From contig CM075104.1 in NCBI GenBank assembly GCA_037576195.1, positions 9,058,775 through 9,122,774 on the forward strand: 64,000 bases of DNA, in the 5' to 3' direction. The stretch is from Phytoseiulus persimilis. Taxonomy: Eukaryota > Arthropoda > Arachnida > Mesostigmata > Phytoseiidae. The position numbers and the translations under genes were made by a program. A model generated the notes under the pieces. That model saw only the letters and a list, made by a program, of their open reading frames with translations. It did no database searches and was not told the origin of the DNA. The stretch's first letter is position 1. The number at the start of each line of letters is the position of its first letter. Shown in pieces: positions 47,590-59,132 of the stretch.

Positions 47590-48785
47590 AGCGTGCTCCT
47601 CACAATTGACGTTATTCTGCTTCTGGATCCTGATCCGCTCTCAGACACTCAGCCGAAATCGCGTATTGATTTTGGTTCACTAACATTTACAAAGGGTCCA
47701 GCCAATTGTCGTGGAACCACATGGAGAGTTTCTGATTGATATGCGTTTATGGCTTCCTTCAGCGCTCAGCATCCCAGGCCAAGATGTGTGTTCCGATTGG
47801 AACCAGCTCTGGGATCGTGTTCAGTTTCCCGGACACCTGTAGTGTCCCGGATATTACCGGCGGGATAATAGTATCCCGCCTGGTGCTTGAGTATACCAGG
47901 ACTGATCACAATAATAACCTGACTAGGGAAAATTATCATAACCTGATGATAATAACGAGCCCCAGTCCCGGTGGAGCGTCCAAGGATTCGGAATGGCCAG
48001 AGCTTTATGAAACGCGACCGCGGTTTCCAAGCTCACAGAGGGAAGAACTCGATGACCGTCGATTCGGAAAAACTGCAGGAACCACCAGAAAAACCCACCG
48101 TTGCAGGTCGGTGAGCCCTAAGCAAACTGGGCTACGAAGTAGCGAACGTAGCTGTGCTAGGATGGCCTTTGTTCGAAACCAGAGAAATCCCGAGGCAACC
48201 TTGGAAATATGGAACGTGTCATATCCCTTATGGACCAGAGATGGCTGGAAGCTCTCCTGAACACGATGGAAATCCCCGCGAAACAGACTGAGCTCTGCAT
48301 CTGAGCTCAATGGCTTCATCAGGTGAACGGCGGTGGCCATATCGAACCTATAATATGAACCCAAGGGTAACCAGCCCATTTACAGCCCTCAACGCACACA
48401 GCCCACATGCTAGAAAAAGAGAGTCAGATGAATGCAGGAGAGAAGCTCAGAAGGCATGACATGCTTCTGAAAGACAGCTCGAAGAGAGGAGGATACTCCT
48501 GGATGCGAGAGCTTACTTCTATGACAACCGAAGAGGAGATTCTCTGCTGGCCCTAGCAAGAGCGCGCATGCTATGAACTAGGAGAATCCCTAAGAACAGG
48601 ACGATAATACATGCTCGAGATGCGATACATACGAACAGTGAAACAATACACAATCTTCGACCGATTCACATCATCGGCTACACCGTCTCCGATGACGCAA
48701 ACTGCAGAGACGACCATCTCCTTAAGGCAAGACGATCTGCAACAGCGACGGGAATGGAAGGCCGATTCGAACGGACTGTGTGCTA
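47590..48785. other. Region after the minisatellite element, with hairpin row
   Basis: No supported gene. Four hairpins occur at 47829-47953. ORFs up to 174 aa (47736-48260) lack motifs. Two overlapping plus frames near 48430-48560 are Arg/Glu-rich but stop-interrupted, possibly a decayed repeat. Confidence 0.4.
47829..47953. repeat. Row of four consecutive hairpins
   Basis: Hairpins seen: CCGGACAC/GTGTCCCGG (47829-47850, one bulge); GGCGGGATA-atag-TATCCCGCC (47859-47880, perfect 9 bp); CCTGGT/ACCAGG (47879-47900); ATTATCAT-aacctg-ATGATAAT (47932-47953, perfect 8 bp). Confidence 0.85.
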
Positions 48786-50081
48786 CAGTGCCCGAAATCA
48801 GGATAGAGCCACCCTATTTTTCGAATAAAACAGTGAGTACATGGAGGCGGAACTGTGAGAGGTGATGGCCATGGATGACTACCGGGAGAACAAACATGAT
48901 CCACAGGCAAGTGCGACTTGTCCAGCAGATGTAAGAAGAAAAGCAGAACTATCGGTTTTTGAATGCGGAATTAGAATGGAGCCACCCATTTAACATCGTC
49001 GTTTTCACTGCGACGTGCTCATGCGTTGTCTAATGAGCAGACTGATTCACGAGGGAGAGGAGCATGAGGATAACACTCACATTCGAGAGGATTCGTTGCA
49101 CACGTCGAACCATCGCGGGGGGCCGGCGATCATCGCGTGGAGTTGATGCGATTCACTTGCCGCTCCTTGCGTGACGCTGAACGAGCCGCTCTCGGGCCAC
49201 GGAGTGCTTCTTGTACGTTCTGCCTACCCACTGCGTGGAGTAGGACGATCCCAGGTTGACGGAATTGTCCACAACGCTTCTGAACGTCCGACGAGCCTTG
49301 CGATGGGTCTACGCGCAAAACCCTCGTTGAAGCCTCACCACAAGATAGCCGGGCTGGACTTCGCCCGCCAGTTTCATGGGCTGGACGTCCGAACGCATAA
49401 TAGGCTGTTCAGTGACGAAAAAAAATCAATTCAGATGGTCTGGACGGTCTCCAATATTATTGGCGTGATCTGCGGCAAGAGAAGGCCGTGAGAATGAGCC
49501 GCAACTTCGGCGGAGGCAGCTTGATGATGTGAGCGGCCTTTGGAAGTCGTGCCAAATCACAGACTGGAATCCATGTACTGCCGTGGCCGGCGGTCAGTCC
49601 GGATTTGAGCCCCATCGAGAACCACTGGGGCGGTGATCGCGCGACGTGTTTACAAGGATGATCGCCTATTTAGAAGCGTTCCGGAGCTCGAAGACGCCAT
49701 CAGGGCAGCCAGGGCGTCTGTTGACACGAATCTTGTGCGCAACCTCATCTAGAGTATGTCTAGGAGAATTTTCGCCGTCATTCAGCCACAGGCAGGTTCC
49801 ACGACATATTAAATAGCGTAACATTCACCTCGCGAACCATATTACGCGTCCCTTCATCTGAAACATATCATTTCCATGGGTGGCTCTTTCCTGATTTCGC
49901 ACTCAAAAACCGATTATTTTGCTTTTTTTTTTCTTACATCTGCTGGACAAGTCGCGCTCGCCTGTGGATGATGTTTGTTCTCCCGGTAGTCATCCATGGC
50001 CATCACCTCTGACAGCTCCGCCTCCTTCACTCACTTCACCATTCGAAAAATAGGATGGCTCTATCCTAACTTCGGTAACTG
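48786..50081 (+). mobile_element. Tc1-like transposon, inactive, with long TIRs
   Basis: The 1296-bp element starts CAGTGCCCG and ends with the inverted counterpart ...CGGTAACTG; TA flanks both ends (48784-48785 and 50082-50083). The terminal inverted repeats are about 210 bp (48786-48998 and about 49870-50081), sharing for example gatggccatggatgactacc and cttgtccagcagatgtaaga. Between them lies a broken Tc1 transposase. One Tc1 relative per target at TA, and a size of 1.3 kb, are typical of the family. Confidence 0.92.
49130..49790 (+). pseudogene. Tc1-family transposase remnant
   Basis: Conserved Tc1 blocks are readable across frames: FSDEKK (first catalytic Asp region, about 49410), an YYW-DLRQEKA stretch, RNFGGGSLMM (about 49505), PWPAVSPDLSPIENHWG (third acidic residue, about 49590-49630) and RVYKDD...VPELEDAI (49650-49710). 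Multiple frameshifts and stops occur. The segment between the GGGSLMM block and PWPA is too short: the QDN-type block carrying the second catalytic Asp is missing, indicating an internal deletion near 49550-49585. It cannot encode active transposase. Confidence 0.85.
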
Positions 50082-52831
50082 TATGTAGATACCCCGCACC
50101 GGATGACGAATGAGGCGATATGCATTGTTTTCTAGTCCCAGCGGTTTCCTCTGTTCTAGCGGTTTTTGCCGGGGAACGAAAATCCTCAGTTTGACGACGG
50201 AGGAGCTTGCGAGGAGACATCGATAAGTCGCTCAGAATTAGTTTGAGATAAGCGAGCACCGATCCATTGATGTTCTCCTCGATGGACCCTTGGTTCGAAT
50301 CCTAAAAACACGAATGGAGAGTGGAAACGGGCGCTCTCCAAACACTGAGATCGAGGGGAGTCCTTCGGAAGCAGCGGAGAGGTGCTACGCGAGTTTTCGG
50401 ATCGCACAAACAACAAAGCTGAGAATATCCCTGGCTGGGGAGATCGCTGCAATGGAGAAAGAATATATCAACGATCTCGACACGAGGTTCTTCGGGTCGC
50501 AAGCGTAACATTCGCTTCTCAGTGGAATACGAGGACGAATACTCTCTGTCTATCATGGAAGGCTCTCGTCGTTGTCTTCCAGTATTTGCATTTTCAAAAC
50601 CAAGCCCTGCCTTCCTGAATCAAACAGGCTGCGATTCCTATGAAGTGCTTATCTCTGGGCATAGAGGGTGGTCAGCGTTAGTCGGGACTTTCCATAATTC
50701 CCTTTTTCTGGCCATAACTCATCAACGGTGAATTCTAGAAGACTTTTCTAGAAGTCCTCGAAAAAAACGCCTATCTTGCTCAAAATTCAAGGAAGTGCCC
50801 GTTGTACGACTCACGGGAACCGATCCAGTTTGTGTTGATCTCATCGGATGCGGCAAAGGATTCCCCACACTCGCCGAAGAAACGGCGAAGATCGGTTCAG
50901 AGCCCGAAATTGACGACCGATCGCATCAGCATCACAAAAATCACTGATCTGCTGACAAGATGTCGTTCTCGATCGAATTCGATTTGTGATCTCGAGAAGC
51001 TTCTGAGTTGGTCCTATAACCCGACTATGGAGTTGCCGCGTCGACCAGACCACTTCTTCTCCGCTCAAAATCTAAGCTTTTCCAGTTATTCGTCCTGCGA
51101 AGAAAAACCGAATGAGCCCTTCTCTTCGGCGAGAGCGAGGAATCTTCCGCCGAATCAAATAGAATCAATACGATCGGTTCTCTTGGGACGTTTCACGGAC
51201 AGTTTCTCGAAAATAACTGAGATAGAGAATGGGTTATTCTCGAGGGTTACTAGAAAAGTCAATTCTTCATCGATTTATGCGGATAAACCGTTTGCTAAAA
51301 TAAGTATCTCTCTTGCGGCTCGCTCAGTATTGCACTCAATGAGACAGACAGAAACTAGGAGGATTCACGCCCAGCTGGGTCGAGCACGTCGAACATTAGA
51401 ACGGCACCGAAGCCTGTCGCGCACGGCTCACGCAAGCTCGTATCCGCGCTGGGCATTGCCCGCCTGGAGACTGGAGTCAGCATCCCGAGCAAGCATGCCG
51501 TTGACGGTTCCGTCGGCTCGTCTCCTCAAAGGATGCTCTCCGAGGTGAACGGTCAGTTGAAGTCAAGGGTGGAGGCAGTGGCGACTCTCGGTGATGCCCA
51601 GGGCGGAACCTCAATCTGATGCCCCTTATGGCGGGATTTTCTTCGAAGCGCGACACAGAGATAGATGCAATTCTGGACTACCCTGAAATCTGGGAGATAG
51701 GACACTACTTCTTCAACCATGAATATACCCAGAATTCACAGTCATCGATGGAGTTCTCAAGATCTAACATCTAACACCACTCTAAGTTCCGGAGGCTTGA
51801 GACTAATGTATGCCTTCTGCGAGTAACTTCGACTCAGAAAGACCCGTTGCCTAGTCCGCCGGAGTTATATGCCGCCAACTTGAGGGCCCATTGAAGGTTC
51901 GGAACGCGATGTTTGGTTTGGCGAATGCCGTCGCCAGATTCCAGAGGGACGTCTCGATGTCCGGGCTGGGTGAAACGCTGCATTAGACCCCGCTCCCCAA
52001 GGCCTTGATGCCCGGGGCAGACCGCCCTCCATCCCCTTGCTACGCTACAGGGTTGGAGTATTACGAAGGAGCATGACCGTTGAACAGTCGGCACGAATGA
52101 CAGCACCACTCATGATCCCCGGATCTAACAGTAGATACTCCCGCTTAGCACAGAGGAAATATCCGCAATGAAGTGCGGACCCGCACCCCCGTCGCATATT
52201 TGGAGACGCTGCAGAATCGGGTGTCGGATACGGGATCGATCGAATCAGAGATGCTGAAAAAAAACACAAAACTTCTGCCGCCCCATTGCTCCTCTTTTGG
52301 GGGGCTGTGGACTTGACCTCCATGACTGGCGAACGACGCGTGCAGAAGTTTTGCGTCGATTCGTTCGATTCACGGCTCCTCATGGGCAGCTCGTGGTGTT
52401 GAGCGGAAAGCAGAGAGAGAATCTGATATTGCTGAACATTATATTGAAGTCCGGAGTGACTCCTCGGGGGGTTCGCCCTTGCAAGCGACGCTCCTCGGGT
52501 CGAGGTTCGTGGAAGAACCTGAATCGGCGATTCGACCCCTCCTCTGGGAATTGGTGAAAAAAAAGTTGTGCCCAAAAGTTGTTGATCGAGAGGCCTTGTT
52601 TCCCGTGAGACTTTGTGGAGCATTGCAGTTCGTTCCCACTCTTGGCAATCTGAACCACAGATTCGCTTGCCAGCTGCCACCTGTGCAGCCGATTGAGTCA
52701 GTAACAAGCTATCGGTTGCGTCATTAGCCATAGGAAAATGAGATAGGACACGGGCCTCTGACGTGCAATAAGAGCAATAAAAAGAAGCAAGACCTTCGTC
52801 GGATGTCGAATTCCGATCGAGGGAACAGAAC
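50082..52831. other. Intergenic region with unassigned ORFs
   Basis: The largest open frames are 248 codons (+, 50802-51548, TTG start) and 283 codons (-, 52045-52896, antisense into the protease first exon). Neither shows a domain, signal peptide or splice-supported structure; both are probably chance or decayed repeats. A solo MITE end related to 36105-36598 lies at 50664-50686. Confidence 0.4.
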
Positions 52832-54177
52832 ATGAAGATCGTCAGCAGGAACATCGTCCTAGTTCTCCTCGTTGGAATAGCTTCGGCAGAGTTCAATCCT
52901 CTTCAACAAGGCATCGGGAACTCCTCTCTTAGCGGAGTCTTTGGGGACTTGAGTCTGGGGAACGTCTCTCTGAAGGGAGTTTTCGACGACTTGGGAGAGG
53001 CTGGAAGTTCGATCATCGATGGCTTTGACGATGTTCTCAAGGGTGAGTCACACAAGAACTATTCCCGTCGCGCTGATCCGCTCCCGTTACGGTCGTGTGT
53101 TCCTCTGTGTCGAGCCGATTCCTTCCTCAGATGCTGGGATCACGGCTGCGGACTTGACCTCGGACATGATCGAGCATATAAAGAATGTCACGCAACAACT
53201 TGCCGAGGTTATGCAGGATGCACAGAATACATTCAAAGTGAAACTCAATCAAAACGTCATCAAGCCGTTCGGCAAAGGTCTGGAGCGTATGATGAACCAG
53301 AGCCGGACGGTTTCGGATGAGAAGTACGACTATGACTACGTGAACTATGTTCATGAGGGACAAGTCACTCCGGTCAAGGTGGGTCGGCTCTGTTAGTCGA
53401 TGATCGGGGTCCGAGGTGCATCGCTTGTGGCTGGGACCCCATGCGACAGGCGATGAACTCTCTTTATTCTACAGGATCAGGGTCAATGCGGGAGTTGCTA
53501 CGCGTTCGCTGGTGTGGCGGCCGTGGAATCGTTATACAAGAGGAACAAACTTGGAACCAAAATTTTCTCGGAGCAGCAGATCATCGACTGCTCCATCGGG
53601 CTGTACGCAGCTGGGCAACTAAATAATGGATGTAGCTCGGGAAGTTCGGATGCAGCGGCACAGTACTTCAACGACTACCAAGTTGAGGAATCCGAGGACT
53701 ATCCCTACCAAGCAGAAGTTGGGCGCTGTGCTGTCGAGCCAGCTCCCAGCAAGCTCAAAATCAACGTCACGACTGTGCTTGTTGACAATGAGGACCATCT
53801 CGCTCAAATACTCAACAAAAATGGTCCACTCGTGGTTTACATTTACGCAGGAATGACGTGAGTGCAGCTCCCGGTTTTCGCCCGATTCCTCTCGAGTTTG
53901 GGGTACATCAATTCCATGAGAGATTCGTTCCAGCTTCAACTATTATTCTGGTGGCGTCTACAACGACGTCCTCACCTCGAAGCAACCGGTAGATCATGCT
54001 GTTCTCGTTGTCGGCATCGAGAAAAATTGGCTGGGTCAAGAGTATTGGACCATAAAGAACTCTTGGGGCTCGAAATGGGGCGAGCAGGGCTTCATCCGCT
54101 TCGCCAAGGGCTCCAACATAGCCAACATGATCACCAACCCCATAACTGTCGTTCACCTCGGGAGTATAAGATACTGA
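52832..54177 (+). CDS. Secreted papain-family (C1A) cysteine protease
   Basis: Four exons: 52832-53042, 53131-53378, 53475-53857 and 53934-54177, all with GT-AG boundaries and matching phases; product 361 aa. There is a signal peptide (MKIVSRNIVLVLLVGIASA). The mature domain has VTPVKDQGQCGSCYAF, giving oxyanion Gln155 and catalytic Cys161, then VDHAVLVVGIE with His302 and YWTIKNSWGSKWGEQGF with Asn323, so the catalytic triad is complete. The usual Trp after the catalytic Cys is Tyr. The pro-region (about residues 20-145) is atypical: Gly/Ser/Leu-rich near-repeats (SLSGVFGDLSLGN, SLKGVFDDLGEAG) and a helical segment, with no recognisable ERFNIN/GNFD inhibitory motif. The residues before VTPVK lack the common DWR. 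A secreted or lysosomal endopeptidase role follows from the family. AATAAA lies at 54224. Confidence 0.93.
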
Positions 54178-54223
54178 TGTTCGTTCAGAAGCCTCTTTGA
54201 GGTCAAGGCCCAGCGGTTCAGTG

Positions 54224-54229
54224 AATAAA
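54224..54229 (+). promoter_or_regulatory. Polyadenylation signal of the cysteine protease gene
   Basis: AATAAA 47 bp after the stop codon. Confidence 0.7.
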
Positions 54230-55400
54230 TATTCGGGGTTGATCTCAGGGATGAAATTCGAGGTCGAGCTCAATCCACTTCGCAGATGGAATTGTGCTGC
54301 AATGATTCCACGTGAGCCAGACCAAAGCTCATTCCTATTCGAGCGCTTCTGCCGGATGGATTGGTCGAAACTACTTGTCCCGGGGAAGAGGGATGGGCAG
54401 AGTCTGGACTCTGGAGTCGCAGTCCTGAACATCAATCGGGAGTCTCTGTGTGAGCATCTCGGCGGAGTGCATTGTTAGCTTGATGTGGATGACGGTGTTT
54501 GTTGAAGCTTACTCGTAACTGCGAGGGTCAAACATAACTGGGCGAGCGCGGACAAAACGCCGCCGGGAGTTCCGAACAGCTTCGCGTGGCGTCGATTGCG
54601 CCTGCTTCGAACAATACGTCGGAAAATCCGCTGTCGTTGACTCGACCTTGGAGACATCTCGTTCCATTTTCAGAATCAGCATCCGCATTTCATGGTCGTG
54701 AATCCTAATTGAGATCTCCGTGACTCGGATAATCCACCTACGCCACCTAATAGACCGACGGCGTCGATCCCGCCGTTTGATGAGCACTGCTAAAGAGCGA
54801 GGCGGAGCAAAAACTCCTCCCGCATGTGCTCAGCCAAGACAGTGTAACCTCGTATGAATCGGAGGATCAATGTCAAAAAAAAGCTCCGTAAACCCGAGCT
54901 CTCAACGATCAAGGTCGCCGGTGGAAACTCAGCACTCGGCCTTCATATCCAACCCCGATTGAGGAAGGAATTCAGGACTGTATATCTACTAATGACTATG
55001 AATAATGGTCCTCATAATCAAGGTCACCGATCAGAACCGAACAGTGAGTGATAGTTACGGTGACCATGACTTATAGTTTCCCCTACCACGAGAGATAGTT
55101 GCCGCGACGACTTCTGATGCTTGGTGCGCGAAGTCCATATTCTCGAGTTCCTATTGTTTGAATTGTTGTTCTTAATGGGGAATTTGTTTTGCGCGCTTAC
55201 GGTGATTTTTAAACTGAAAAGCTGTAAGCACACCGGCTCCTTCGGAATGGCGAGCATATGCCAGAACAAGCTCTCTGAAAGCTCGCATGCTCATTCGGCG
55301 AAGCTCGCTTTACCCTCAACAGATGGAGATTAATGGTTCTTTGTATTACTTATATGGAGTTACGAGTTCACAAATGACTCATTCGCAGAGCTCGCTCGTG
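54230..55400. other. Spacer between protease and lipocalin genes
   Basis: No supported gene. A minus-strand frame 54509-54787 is basic and protein-like (TTG start, unrecognised), and a hydrophobic short plus frame begins at 55121. Both are left uncalled. Confidence 0.4.
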
Positions 55401-56406
55401 ATGGAGCTGCTTTTCATTTTATTCCTCCATGTGGGCGTTGGCCTGGCTGTGGAAGTCAATTTGATGGAACCCTTCGAGCCCAGCAAGGTACGAACCGCGG
55501 GCCGGCCTGGACTCCCCCGGAACACCGAGGCGCACTCAGAAGGGAACCAGGATGCGATCTCCCAGGCAGCCCCCGGAAGTGAGACGGGTCGATCCAATGC
55601 TGTGTGCATGCACTGATGTGGGACTCGGTTGCAGATAACCGGAACTTGGTACGTCGCTCGGAGGAATGCGCAGCTTCTGGAGAAATCGCTCCGCTGTGTG
55701 GCGGTAGAACTGGTGAAGAATAACGATGACGGCGAATTCACGATGCTGGGCCGCTGGATTGACGAAAAGTTAGTTCCTACATCCCGTTTCCTGACCGGGA
55801 GCATTTTTCCGTTTAAAATATCTGAACGCTGCAGGAGTCACTTCAAGTGGGATAATCACTGTCCTTTGAGGCTAGCTACCGAAATCTCGCAGCTGACTCG
55901 GCGATTTCTCCCAACTCGGTTAACTTCACTCCCCAGGCAAGTGGAGCATAACAACACGTTCCTCGTCGTCGACGACACACTCCATCCTGCGAAATTCGTC
56001 TTCAAATCTGACAGTGTGTATTGTTTCCAACACTTTGTATTCAATGCCATCCATCTTACCACTCGGTGACGATGCTTCCGCGCTTCTCGCAGTCTCTAAC
56101 AGAGCTTCTGAAACCTTCAAGCGGAGAAAATCGCCGTTTCATTTCTGGGCTCGGATTACGTGAACTGGGTCGTCGCCTACGGCAAAGTGAGCCTAAAAGG
56201 TGATTCCCGATGGATTCTGAAACGATTTCGGTTCTCAACTGACAAACCCTAACTGCAAGTAATGAAATCTTCTGTCATCAGAGTCATTCTTCGTGGCTTA
56301 TCGGAAGCTTCCCGGTGATCCCAGCTTCACCCCAATGATCCAGAAAGTGCTCGATGACAACATGGTCGGAAAGGACTTCCTGTACATCGACCACTCGAAC
56401 TGTTAA
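55401..56406 (+). CDS. Secreted lipocalin
   Basis: Five exons: 55401-55487, 55635-55768, 55937-56013, 56122-56199 and 56282-56406. Phases agree at every junction and the product is 166 aa. The signal peptide is MELLFILFLHVGVGLA. Exon 2 opens with ITGTWYVARR, carrying the lipocalin first-block G-x-W signature; exon 4 gives VSFLGSDYVNWVVAYG, the second conserved block (TDYxxY-like, here SDYVNW). The end is ...DFLYIDHSNC with a terminal Cys that could pair with the Cys of KSLRCVAVEL. Length and the five-exon layout are typical of arthropod lipocalins (apolipoprotein-D-like or salivary binding proteins). The protein would form an extracellular beta-barrel carrying a small hydrophobic ligand; the ligand is unknown. 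The exon 4 acceptor (accttcaag) is weak but is the only one that avoids an in-frame stop and keeps the phase. Confidence 0.9.
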
Positions 56407-56974
56407 GGTCTCGACGTGCGTTCACGCATGTACCTCAGTTCTGATAATGAGTTCAGTACTGAGCTTTGAACTTATACAGATCGGATCTTCCTAGTTGTCG
56501 GGAACCAGCGCAACCAAACGCGTGGATATGAATGATCCGAATAAACTATCATCTTAATGCTCTTGAGAAGACCTCAAAAGCCTCTTTGTGGGAAATTACT
56601 GCTCAACTGTGATGGGGACCCCGAGCGGCTGAAAGCGGCGCGGAGTTGATCGTCTCAGAACTTTTACACAACGAGCGGGCAGTCGAGAAATAGCGAAATC
56701 TGGCCATATCTCCCTTTGTTACGCTCGGAAGATCGCCACGCGAACTAAAAAGCATCGTTAGGGCACCTTGTGCGTTCAGTGTTGTCGTTACGACCGAAAG
56801 ATATTGTTGTCCTCGACCCCAACCGCCCCAATCTCGCGGATGATCCCGCGATATTCGACGAATCGAAGAACTCCCTCGATTCTCCCGAGGGCGAGAGAAA
56901 CCCTCACTTGAGAAGATCCGCGTGAAGAGTGACAGGGAGAGTTATGACATGGTCACAATGAACCAGACTGCGTC
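56407..56974. other. Spacer between lipocalin and MFS genes
   Basis: 568 bp with no ORF of interest. It probably holds the lipocalin 3' UTR and the promoter of the downstream transporter gene; no canonical AATAAA or TATA element is evident. Confidence 0.4.
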
Positions 56975-59108
56975 ATGACGTGCTCGGAATCTACTGATAG
57001 CGCCAAGTTTGATCGAAAAATTATGTTTCTTGGTGTATTCCACATTGTGTCATTGGGTCTCGTTCAGGTGTGTTCGGTCGCGGATGAGCTTCCGGGCGAG
57101 GCTTTGACTTTCATCAGAGATCTGTCCTCCGATGGATCGAACCGGACCGTATCCTCATGGCTATGGTTCTGTTCATCAATATTATCACGCACACATGTGT
57201 GTCCATGTATACACGGATAATCAGCCTCAAATAACGCGCGAGGGATTCAGCAAATCGATTCTGATTTCCGCCCCAGTTGTCCAGGAGATTTGTTCCCTCG
57301 TGGTGTCCGAAACCTTGTGGAAGTTCGTCTTCGATAGATGACGTTCCTAGGTATCCCAGCTTGCTTTGGGCGCTTCGAAGACCGACCTCCGTAGCTCTCC
57401 TTGAGCGGAATCTTTGAGAGCTCTGAAACCCGGGATTTCTGGAGCCCATTTTCTCGCTCCCCGCTGAGACTTCCAGAGTTTCTCCGTCAGCGATGTGTAC
57501 GTCGTGCCATGCTGACAATGAAACGGTCCAACAAGTCGCTGGTGGCATCAGCTCGGTATCCCGATTGTGACAGTTAACTGAGTTTTCCGATGTCTCCTCT
57601 TTTCGTCTCCCGAGATTCGACACTGAGCTTTACCGTTGGCTCCTCTCCAGGGACTGACAGAAGGCGGCATTCAACTTCTGGTGGGATCAACCTTCCGTTT
57701 CCATTCCCTAGTCATCTCCAAAGGATCGTCCACCGATTCTTCAGTTTACCTGCACTCAGCACTTCAGATTGGTGGAGTCGCGTCCTGCGTGATAGGCAAG
57801 CTCGCGCTACATTGTTCGACCACGCCCTTTTCTCTCAAAGTTCCTCGTTCTCCTGCAGGATATTTCACTCAGAAGATGCGATGAAGCTCATGTTAATTAT
57901 GTTCTTTGCAGCCATGACTTCCCCACCGCAACACCCCCGGAGCGTCCAAAGTATCCTTGCTCTTTGCTTGGTACTCCGATCAGTGATTCTGATCTGTCCC
58001 GTCATCTTCGACGATCTCCCGGTGTCAATGCTGCTCGCAGTATCTCTGGGTGCGATTGATGCCGTAGTAGAAATAGGTGAATGAGAGCTATATAGAGTCC
58101 CTCTAAGATATCGGTTGATTCGTTTGGAAGTTGTCGGATCCGATGCCGTGGAGTCGATGGAATGTGATGCACCGGATTCGAACGGCTTCCTTATCGATGT
58201 GCTGATTCAGACTTCACGCAGGTGTCTACTCCAACTTGATGGCGCTCCCTCCTGCGGTTTCGCACGTTGTCATATTCCTCTTCAACTCACTCGAATGTGT
58301 CGGGCAACTGACTGCCGCCACTGCCGAGTTTCTGCGGATGATCGCCGGAAAGTTTGTATTCCTATTTACCTTTCGGTGCGATTGGAAGCGAGGTCAGCGA
58401 TCTTCCAGATTCCCCTAAATTCCGCTCGATTCTATTTCTCACGAGACATTATCCCCCAGATCTTCATCGGGGGTGTCCCTCTTCTTCGCCACTTCCGTTC
58501 TCAATATGTTTGTGGGAATCCTCTCATTTTTCATCTCCTCGGCAGCACCGGAGTGCTCTCCCAGGCCGAAGACGACGACTGGTAAATTGATCGTAGTTGC
58601 GTGCGGTAGTTTCCTGAGTTCGGCCCTCGTTTCAGTGGCGATTGCTCTCATTCCGAATATTCAGGGAAGCAATCAACAGGTGTCTCTTGTCGGTGTTTTC
58701 TTCCTCGCTTTTACCGCGTCTCGCATCCTGTCGGCTTGTGTCCTCATGAAGCTCAGCTGCACTGAGACTTTGTGGTTGATGTTCTCTGTCGCTGCAGCTA
58801 TATCTACTCTTTTGTTGCTGGGCGGCTCGCGCGGTGGAGTCACTTTCAATGTTACAGCGATGGGGTTCTCGTTGGGGCCACTCTATCCCTTCGCCTTGTG
58901 TTCCCTCGGAGTTCAGTCCTCACTCTCCCGGATGAGTCTCGTTGTGCTTCTCGCACGACTCGGAAGAATTTCCATCCACGTTGCGGTTTTCGATCCTGAC
59001 TCTTTACTCCTGGTGCTTTCCGTTCTCAATCTGATGACGGCCTCTCTAATGCGTCTCTTGGCACGGCTCATGAGACAGCAAGCTGGAGGATCTCTTGCGG
59101 AGGCGTGA
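56975..59108 (+). CDS. MFS-type transporter, MFSD4/NaGLT1-like layout
   Basis: Exons inferred: 56975-57067, 57651 to 57795 or 57840, 57912-58076, 58222-58351 and 58460-59108; about 393-408 aa. Segments are strongly hydrophobic: KIMFLGVFHIVSLGLVQ, SALQIGGVASCVIGKLA, SVQSILALCLVLRSVILICP, SMLLAVSLGAIDAVVEIGVYSN, PAVSHVVIFLFNSLECVGQL, a long central loop, then VSLVGVFFLAFTASRILSAC, LWLMFSVAAAISTLLLLGG and MGFSLGPLYPFALCSLG. The AIDAVVEIGVYSN block and the late GPLYPFALCSLG helix resemble the organisation of MFSD4/sodium-glucose-transporter-1-like proteins, an assignment by resemblance only. The exon 2 donor is the weak point: ATAG|GCAAGC (GC donor) or AAAG|TTCC (non-consensus) both keep phase 1. 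It is short for an MFS protein (usually 450-500 aa), so an exon may be missed or the protein reduced. AATAAA lies only 18 bp past the stop. Confidence 0.72.
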
Positions 59109-59126
59109 TAAGTTTACTCCATCGAC

Positions 59127-59132
59127 AATAAA
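59127..59132 (+). promoter_or_regulatory. Polyadenylation signal of the MFS gene
   Basis: AATAAA starting 19 bp after the last base of the stop codon: a very short 3' UTR. Confidence 0.65.

Noticed and set aside
50270..50310. tRNA-like T-arm motif ggttcgaatcc
   Set aside because: No acceptor stem, D-arm or anticodon arm can be folded around it.
50802..51548. 248-codon plus-strand ORF
   Set aside because: It starts at a TTG, shows no recognisable motif or splice support, and its basic Ser/Arg-rich composition is like out-of-frame DNA nearby.
52045..52896. 283-codon minus-strand ORF
   Set aside because: It overlaps the first exon of the cysteine protease in antisense, has no domain or signal, and its upstream end lies inside the protease coding exon.
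53019..53130. Read-through of protease exon 1 into MALTMFSRVSH...
   Set aside because: This is intron sequence: a GTGAGT donor at 53043 and a cttcctcag acceptor at 53130 restore the conserved frame.
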